From an uncultured Collinsella sp. (GTDB taxonomy: Bacteria > Actinomycetota > Coriobacteriia > Coriobacteriales > Coriobacteriaceae): a stretch of DNA of 63,728 nt. This document shows positions 58,533 to 63,728 of this stretch, in pieces. Made by a program: the position numbers and the translations under genes. Location of the stretch: positions 1-63,728 of the forward strand of contig CABUTN010000008.1 of assembly GCA_902494565.1 (NCBI GenBank). The letters are read 5' to 3'. Numbering within the stretch: position 1 is the first letter of the stretch; every line of letters starts with the position of its first letter. The notes beneath the pieces are model-generated. The model ran no database searches. It was not told the DNA's origin and was given only the letters and a program-made list of their open reading frames with translations.

Positions 58533-60098
58533 ATGACACCTGCGCGCTTTGAAATCGGACAAAAGCACAAGCAGGAGAGCGAGGCGGGTTCCAAGGCTAG
58601 TTGGAACACGCCTCGTTCCGATTCACGGCCAACGATGAGCTATCCCTCGCGCATGGCACTTGCTTTTGCTCTGACATCGCTCATGACGGTATTGGTGCTG
58701 GTGGGCGTTGTCTCTGTTGTGTGGGGCACGGTCTTTTCGGATTACACACGCTCCAATATCGTCGAAATCGCAAATTCCGCTGCCGAGAAGTTGGCGACCT
58801 CATATGAGGAAAACGGCTCTTGGACCGCGGGAGAACTGCGCACGGTCGCAACGTCGAGTTTGGTTTCCGACGATCTGGGCATGCAGGTCGTCAATAAAAA
58901 GGGCGTGATCGTTTATGACGATTCCTGGCCCTCGGCAAGCGCCACCGCCGATGTACGCGAAAACCAGGCTACGACCGACGACACGAGCGGCAAGAGGGCA
59001 TCGCATAGCCCGGTCTCGTCTGCTCCAACCGACTCCGATAGCGTTGCTAACGTCGAGATTGTAACGTCTTCCGGCGAGCATGTCGGACAGGTAAAGCTGT
59101 GGGCCATCGGCTCCGACGCGCTGCTCACCAAGGCGGACTCTGCGTTTAGGGAGAAGACCTTTAACGCCATGGCCCTCGCCGCGGTTGTTGCAATCTGCAT
59201 TTCGGTCGTTATCGGATCGCTCGTGTCGCGCATGCTCACCAAGCCGATTCATCGCATCACCAGTACCGCAAAGCAAATCCGTGACGGCGACCTGTCGGCT
59301 CGCACGGGACTGCGCGGTGATGACGAGATCGATCAGCTGGGTGAGACCTTCGATGAGATGGCCACTTCGCTCGAGAAGGATATGAAACACGAGAAGCGCC
59401 TGACCTCTGATGTTGCCCACGAGCTGCGCACGCCGCTCATGGCCATGCTTGCAACGGTCGAGGCCATGCAAGACGGTGTGTATCCCACCGACGACGAACA
59501 CCTGGAGACGGTCGCTTCCGAGACGCGTCGCCTGGCTCGTCTGGTGCAGCAGATGCTCGACCTATCGCGTATGGAAAACAGCACGGCTCCGCTCAATCTA
59601 GAACCGGTGGACATGGTTCCGTTCGTGCGATCGATTGTGAACGGCCAGGAGCGTCTGTTTGCCGACCGTGACCTTCGTCTTCGCTTTGCAGATGAAACCC
59701 AGGGGCACGACGATGTCGTCGAAGCCGATCCCGACATGATCACGCAATGCGTCATCAACCTCATGAGCAACGCCATGCGCTACACCCCCGAGGGCGGTTG
59801 GGTCGTGGTGTCGGTGCTCAGTGACCGCAAGCATGTCAGCATTGCCGTTTCTGATACCGGCATCGGTATTGCCAAGGACGATCTGTCGCGCATCTTCGGG
59901 CGGTTTTGGCGCGCCGATGCCAGCCGCGCCCGCGAAGCTGGCGGCCTGGGCGTTGGCCTCGCCGTGACCAAGCAGATCGTCGAGCGTCACCATGGCTACA
60001 TATCCGTGGAGTCGGAGCTTGGAAAGGGTACGACTTTTACAATTCATCTGCCCCGAGAGCACACGGCGGACGCGGCATCTACTACAATGGAGCACTAG
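58533..60098 (+). CDS. Sensor histidine kinase
   Basis: 521 aa. Two membrane helices (about 42-67 and 210-230) enclose an extracellular Ser/Thr/Asp-rich sensor of ~140 residues. HAMP (about 232-285), phospho-acceptor His in VAHELRTPLMAM, N-box NLMSNAMRYTP, G1 DTGIGI, F-box IFGRFWR, G2 GGLGVGL follow. It begins 11 bases after its response regulator. Signal unknown. Confidence 0.95.
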   Translation: MTPARFEIGQKHKQESEAGSKASWNTPRSDSRPTMSYPSRMALAFALTSLMTVLVLVGVVSVVWGTVFSDYTRSNIVEIANSAAEKLATSYEENGSWTAGELRTVATSSLVSDDLGMQVVNKKGVIVYDDSWPSASATADVRENQATTDDTSGKRASHSPVSSAPTDSDSVANVEIVTSSGEHVGQVKLWAIGSDALLTKADSAFREKTFNAMALAAVVAICISVVIGSLVSRMLTKPIHRITSTAKQIRDGDLSARTGLRGDDEIDQLGETFDEMATSLEKDMKHEKRLTSDVAHELRTPLMAMLATVEAMQDGVYPTDDEHLETVASETRRLARLVQQMLDLSRMENSTAPLNLEPVDMVPFVRSIVNGQERLFADRDLRLRFADETQGHDDVVEADPDMITQCVINLMSNAMRYTPEGGWVVVSVLSDRKHVSIAVSDTGIGIAKDDLSRIFGRFWRADASRAREAGGLGVGLAVTKQIVERHHGYISVESELGKGTTFTIHLPREHTADAASTTMEH

Positions 60099-60207
60099 CT
60101 TTTCGCTATTCGGTGAAGGAGGGGCCGCGTCCCTGCCGCTCCGAGTTTGCGAAAACATGCGGGAAAGAACCCGCATTTCTGTCGTATTTAGGTAAGGAGT
60201 GACTCAC

Positions 60208-61095
60208 GTGACAACGATGGAGCGTCGTCCGGATTCCCGTGGCAAGGTTCGTGATATCTACGATGCCGGTGAAAACCTGCTGATGGTCGCCACCGACCGC
60301 ATTTCTGCGTTCGACTTCATTCTTCCCGACGAGATTCCGTTTAAGGGAGAGGTGCTCAACCGCATCTCGGCATTCTGGTTCGATAAGTTTGCCGATATCG
60401 TTCCCAACCACCTCGTTTCCATCGATCCGGCGGATTTCCCCGAGGAGTTTGCCGAGTATCGTGACTACCTCGCAGGCCGCGCCATGCTGGTCAAGAAGGC
60501 CCAGACGATTCCTATCGAGTGCATCGTCCGCGGCTATCTGACCGGTTCGGGCAAGAAGACCTACGACGAGAACGGCACCGTCTGCGGCATCCAGCTGCCT
60601 GAGGGCCTGACCGAGGCCTCCAAGCTTCCCGAGCCGCTGTTCACGCCGTCCACGAAGGCCGAGATCGGTGACCACGACGAGAACATCTCGTTCGAGCGTT
60701 GCTGCGAGATCGTGGGCGAGGACATCGCCACGCAGATTCGCGACCTTTCCCTCAAGATCTACAAGGCTGCCGCCGAGTACGCCGCGACCCGTGGCATCAT
60801 CATCGCCGACACTAAGTTTGAGTTTGGTGTCATAGATGGCAAGGTCACGCTGATCGACGAGTGCCTCACGCCCGACTCCAGCCGTTTCTGGCCTGCTGCC
60901 AGCTACGAGGAGGGCAAGATCCAGCCTAGCTACGACAAACAATTCGTCCGCAATTGGCTCAAGGCCAACTGGGATATGACGGGGGAGACCCCGCACCTGC
61001 CCGCCGAGGTCATCGATGGCACGTCCGAGCGCTATCGCGAGGCCTTCCAGATCATCACGGGCTCCCAGTTCACAAGCATGAAGGAGAACGCATAA
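60208..61095 (+). CDS. purC: SAICAR synthase
   Basis: 295 aa, joins aspartate to CAIR in purine synthesis. GKVRDIYD, ISAFDFILPDEIPFKGEVLN and LIDECLTPDSSRFW are family signatures. A GTG start is chosen: TAAGGAG lies eight bases upstream, and a GTG three codons earlier would overlap that site. A small hairpin (GCGGG/CCCGC, about 60157-60176) lies in the leader. Confidence 0.97.
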   Translation: MTTMERRPDSRGKVRDIYDAGENLLMVATDRISAFDFILPDEIPFKGEVLNRISAFWFDKFADIVPNHLVSIDPADFPEEFAEYRDYLAGRAMLVKKAQTIPIECIVRGYLTGSGKKTYDENGTVCGIQLPEGLTEASKLPEPLFTPSTKAEIGDHDENISFERCCEIVGEDIATQIRDLSLKIYKAAAEYAATRGIIIADTKFEFGVIDGKVTLIDECLTPDSSRFWPAASYEEGKIQPSYDKQFVRNWLKANWDMTGETPHLPAEVIDGTSERYREAFQIITGSQFTSMKENA

Positions 61096-61671
61096 GTGAG
61101 TACCCGTAGCGCCACGAACAAGCGCACGCAATCCCACGAAGTTACCGGGGTTGCGCGCAAGTCCGCCGCATCTGCTAAGCCCGCCCGCCAGGCAGCGAGC
61201 TCCGTTCGCGTCGTGCCGGCTTCGTCTAAGGCACGCCGCAAAGAGCTCGAGAAGGGCGAGAACCTCGAGGGCCTCTCTAAAGAGGAGAAGCGCGCCCGCA
61301 AGGCTAAGCAGCGCGCCAAGGAGGACCGCATCTATACGGTGTCGAATATCCTTCTCAAGCAGGATGAGGACTACACCAAGCGCCGCCGTATTTGGTGGGC
61401 TGTGCTCGCCATCGGCATGGTGCTCGTCGTGGCAATTTGGGCTTCGCTCTACTTCGCTCCCGGCGGCACGGTGTCCAGTCCTGTTCAGATGGTCGGCATC
61501 GTTTTGTCCTATGTCATCATCTTAGGTGACTTTATCTACGACTTCGTTCGTATTCGTCCCTTGCGCAACATGTACCGCGCGCAGGCCGAGGGCATGTCCG
61601 AGAACAAGCTCAATGCTCTTATCGAGCGCTCGGCTGCCGAGGAGGACAAGAAGGACTCCAAGAAGAAGTAG
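61096..61671 (+). CDS. Hypothetical membrane protein with basic N-terminus
   Basis: 191 aa. The first ~90 residues are Lys/Arg/Ala-rich and probably disordered. Two membrane helices (about 100-122 and 130-152) and a charged coiled tail ending KKK follow. GTG start directly after the purC stop, with AAGGAG 12 bases upstream inside purC. I do not recognise the family. Confidence 0.75.
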   Translation: MSTRSATNKRTQSHEVTGVARKSAASAKPARQAASSVRVVPASSKARRKELEKGENLEGLSKEEKRARKAKQRAKEDRIYTVSNILLKQDEDYTKRRRIWWAVLAIGMVLVVAIWASLYFAPGGTVSSPVQMVGIVLSYVIILGDFIYDFVRIRPLRNMYRAQAEGMSENKLNALIERSAAEEDKKDSKKK

Positions 61672-61701
61672 CGTTTGTATCCATACATATCGCTAAGATA
61701 T

Positions 61702-61731
61702 AAGGCGCGTCGTTTTGCGGCGCGCCTTTTT
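61702..61731 (+). terminator. Terminator after the purC operon
   Basis: AAGGCGCG / CGCGCCTT stem followed by TTTTTA. Confidence 0.88.
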
Positions 61732-61759
61732 ACTGTTCTATAGATAGATGGAGTGGCAC

Positions 61760-63040
61760 ATGATTCGAGCTGCCCTGACGGTCGAAGAGGCTCTGGAGGG
61801 CATGAAGGCCCTGGAGCCCAAGATTAAAAACTACGCGCGCCTGGTCGTCCGCAAGGGCGTAAACGTCAAGCCCGGCCAGGAGGTCGTCGTTCAGTCTCCG
61901 GTCGAGTGCGCGCCGTTTGCGCGCGTGGTGGTCGCGGAGGCCTATGCTGCCGGCGCCGGCCACGTGACGGTCATTTGGGCCGATGATGCCGTGACGAGGC
62001 TCACGTACGAGCATGTCGAGAAAAGCTATTTTGAGCAGACACCCGAGTGGAAGCGCATGCAGCTGGATTCCTTGGCCCAGGATGGTGCCTGCTTTGTCTT
62101 TATCGAGGGTGAGGATCCTGCGGCCCTCAAGGGCATCGATCCAGCCAAGCCGGCCGCGGCATCAAAGGCGAGGAATACGCAGTGCAAAGTTTTCCGCCGT
62201 GGACTGGATTACAACATCAATCCGTGGTGCATCGCCGGCGCTCCGGTCGTGGCTTGGGCGCGCGAGGTGTTCCCGGGAGACGCCGATGAGGTTGCAATCT
62301 ATAAGCTGTGGAATGCGATTCTGCACACCGCTCGCGCCGATGGCCAGGACCCGGAGAGCGACTGGGAGCTTCATGACGCAGCGTTCGAAAAGAACTTGCG
62401 CTTCCTGAACGACAATCGTTTTGACTGCCTGCATTACACCGCGGCAAATGGAACCGATCTGACGATTGGCATGACGAAGGGTCACGAGTGGGCCGGCGGC
62501 AAGGGTAAGACGCCCGATGGACATCCCTTCTTCCCCAACATCCCCACCGAGGAGGTCTTCACCTCGCCTGATCGTATGCGTGCCGACGGCATCGTGTATT
62601 CGGCTATGCCACTCATTCACCACGGTAACAAGGTTGACGATTTTTGGATTAAGTTCGAGGCCGGCCGCGTAGTGGACTACGATGCCCGTGTGGGCAAGGC
62701 GACGCTCGCAAGTATCATCGATACTGACGAGGGCGCTGCTCACCTGGGAGAGGTCGCGCTCATTTCCAAGAACACGCCAATCCGCGAAAGTGGTGTTCTG
62801 TTCTACGATACGCTCTATGACGAGAACGCTAGCTGCCATCTCGCGCTAGGTGTCGGTTTCCCCGAATGTATCGAGGGTGGGTATGACATGTCCAAGGAGG
62901 AGCTCCTGGAGCATGGTGTTAACGTCTCGAGCACGCACGTTGATTTTATGATCGGCACGGACGACATCGATATTACGGGCATTACGCCTGATGGACGTGA
63001 AGTTGTGATTTTCCAGAACGGCCAATGGAGTTGGGAATAG
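61760..63040 (+). CDS. M29-family (thermophilic-type) metallo-aminopeptidase
   Basis: 426 aa, cytoplasmic dinuclear metallopeptidase of the aminopeptidase T/AmpS family. Probable metal ligands are Glu in NIPTEEVFTSPD, Glu in HLGEVALI, His in NASCHLALG and His/Asp in THVDFMIG. Start MIRAALTVEEAL is chosen because GGAG lies six bases upstream; the ATG four codons before has no site. Confidence 0.92.
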   Translation: MIRAALTVEEALEGMKALEPKIKNYARLVVRKGVNVKPGQEVVVQSPVECAPFARVVVAEAYAAGAGHVTVIWADDAVTRLTYEHVEKSYFEQTPEWKRMQLDSLAQDGACFVFIEGEDPAALKGIDPAKPAAASKARNTQCKVFRRGLDYNINPWCIAGAPVVAWAREVFPGDADEVAIYKLWNAILHTARADGQDPESDWELHDAAFEKNLRFLNDNRFDCLHYTAANGTDLTIGMTKGHEWAGGKGKTPDGHPFFPNIPTEEVFTSPDRMRADGIVYSAMPLIHHGNKVDDFWIKFEAGRVVDYDARVGKATLASIIDTDEGAAHLGEVALISKNTPIRESGVLFYDTLYDENASCHLALGVGFPECIEGGYDMSKEELLEHGVNVSSTHVDFMIGTDDIDITGITPDGREVVIFQNGQWSWE

Positions 63041-63068
63041 TCCCAGACCGTGGTACAATGCCACCCGC

Positions 63069-63144
63069 GGGCCGTTAGCTCAGCTGGCAGAGCAGGGGAC
63101 TTTTAATCCCAAGGTCCAGGGTTCGAACCCCTGACGGCCCACCA
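63069..63144 (+). tRNA. tRNA-Lys (TTT)
   Basis: Acceptor GGGCCGT / ACGGCCC, A discriminator, encoded CCA. Anticodon loop CTTTTAA (TTT). T-arm contains the palindrome GGGTTCGAACCC. Confidence 0.97.
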
Positions 63145-63154
63145 TAGAATAGAA

Positions 63155-63186
63155 AAGCGACTGGCGGATGCCGGCCGCTTTTTTGT
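63155..63186 (+). terminator. Terminator after tRNA-Lys
   Basis: AAGCG-CTGGC / GCCGG-CGCTT interrupted stem followed by TTTTTT. Confidence 0.8.
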
Positions 63187-63197
63187 TGCCGCGGCAC

Positions 63198-63337
63198 GGG
63201 TTCGAACCCGAAAGGGCGCGGAGCGCCGCAGCGGCCGCCTGCGGAGCAGGCTGAACCCCTGACGGCCCACCGTAGAAAAGAAAGCGATCGACTCCGGTTG
63301 GTCGCTTTCTTTGTTGTCAAGGCATGGGTTCGAACCC
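63198..63337 (+). repeat. tRNA-Lys T-arm/3'-end remnant unit
   Basis: GGGTTCGAACCC recurs at 63198-63209 and 63326-63337. GAACCCCTGACGGCCCACC (63253-63271) repeats the tRNA-Lys 3' end exactly over 19 bases, followed by a second terminator similar to the first. Confidence 0.75.
63278..63314 (+). terminator. Second terminator in the tRNA-Lys remnant
   Basis: AAGAAAGCGA / TCGCTTTCTT stem followed by TGTTG; parallels the terminator after the real tRNA. Confidence 0.75.
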
Positions 63338-63540
63338 GAACTTCTCTATATATAAGAACGCTTGGCGAACAAAAACTGCCTTTTACCGACGGGAAACAAA
63401 TAGCTGACGCTTTTGGAGTAAAGTTGCGCTCCAGAGATGACCGATGCCTTAACACCTATAAACCAGCTGGTCATCGCCAATATCAGAAGCTGCTGCTTCG
63501 AATACGGCCTCAGCGAAGCAACTGAGGGTTCTATTTATTT

Positions 63541-63728
63541 GTGAACAAAATATGGAGTGCGCGATTCCCGCCCACGGGGCCCCTCCGGTCTGGCAGTATA
63601 TCTCCTTGCCGCGCGGCCCGGTCGGACCGGATCAGCCGCGGGGCGTGCACCTTGAGAACCGGATACTGCGAGGATGGACACACAAGCTGTGTCGCATCCG
63701 GGCAGACATCGAACCATTTGAAATGGTC
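63541..63728 (+). other. Possible rRNA operon leader
   Basis: ACCTTGAGAACCGGATACTG (from 63650) resembles the TTGAAAACTGAACA-type sequence upstream of 16S rRNA in Gram-positives, and CCATTTGAAATGG near the end could start a processing stem. No coding signal. The stretch 63340-63540 shows nothing identifiable. The 16S gene itself would lie outside the window. Confidence 0.4.

Noticed and set aside
63535..63717. 60-codon minus-strand frame at the right end
   Set aside because: Lies in a GC-rich presumed rRNA leader with no ribosome site or conserved feature.

Overview
The window is a chromosomal segment centred on a replication origin, from a high-GC Gram-positive gut bacterium. Gene content, GC-rich codon use, an LPXTG surface adhesin and the order dnaA-dnaN-recF-DUF721-gyrB-gyrA point to the class Coriobacteriia, most likely Collinsella. 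This is inferred from protein character; no database was searched.

Left arm (1-34.3 kb). Most genes here are on the minus strand. In order they are: carB/carA; a membrane protein and a multidrug-type ABC exporter; a NUDIX hydrolase; purD and purA; replicative helicase dnaB; the ribosomal/SSB operon rpsF-ssb-rpsR-rplI; two tRNA-Ser genes (+ strand); a PD-(D/E)XK nuclease gene boxed by two inverted 80-bp hairpin repeats; a TRIC-type channel and an exported beta-helix protein (+ strand); typA; three small genes; a tRNA-Ile/Ala/Ile cluster; a very long palindrome; and gyrA, gyrB, a DUF721 gene, recF, dnaN, dnaA and a GHKL-ATPase/winged-helix protein.

Origin (about 31-34.6 kb). An AT-rich stretch lies between dnaA and dnaN. 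An identical 13-mer occurs once beside it and twice upstream of the dnaA locus. DnaA carries an altered base-contact motif, so origin and initiator may have changed together. From here rpmH-rnpA-yidD-yidC-jag-rsmG-parA-parB run rightward, with three perfect parS sites just before parA. The rsmG-parB stretch is clearly AT-richer than its surroundings.

Right arm (39.8-63.7 kb). It holds rlmN, ddl, a DinG-type exonuclease-helicase, two overlapping WYL regulators, a degenerate M28-peptidase-like membrane protein with a very large disordered insert, an orphan thioester/Cna-B/LPATG adhesin, tRNA-Gly with duplicated 3'-end remnants, purB, a TSCPD protein, a Tat lipoprotein, an OmpR/histidine-kinase pair, purC, a small membrane protein, an M29 aminopeptidase and tRNA-Lys with further 3'-end duplications. 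The last 200 bases resemble the leader of an rRNA operon.

The most unusual signals are: (1) the nuclease cassette between covarying hairpin repeats; (2) two dispersed ~98-nt elements that share one internal-loop core but have unrelated, fully paired stems; (3) a ~187-bp composite palindrome beside gyrA; (4) tRNA 3'-end and T-arm copies downstream of two tRNA genes; (5) noncanonical origin boxes with a variant DnaA; (6) a Phe at the quinolone-resistance position of GyrA.
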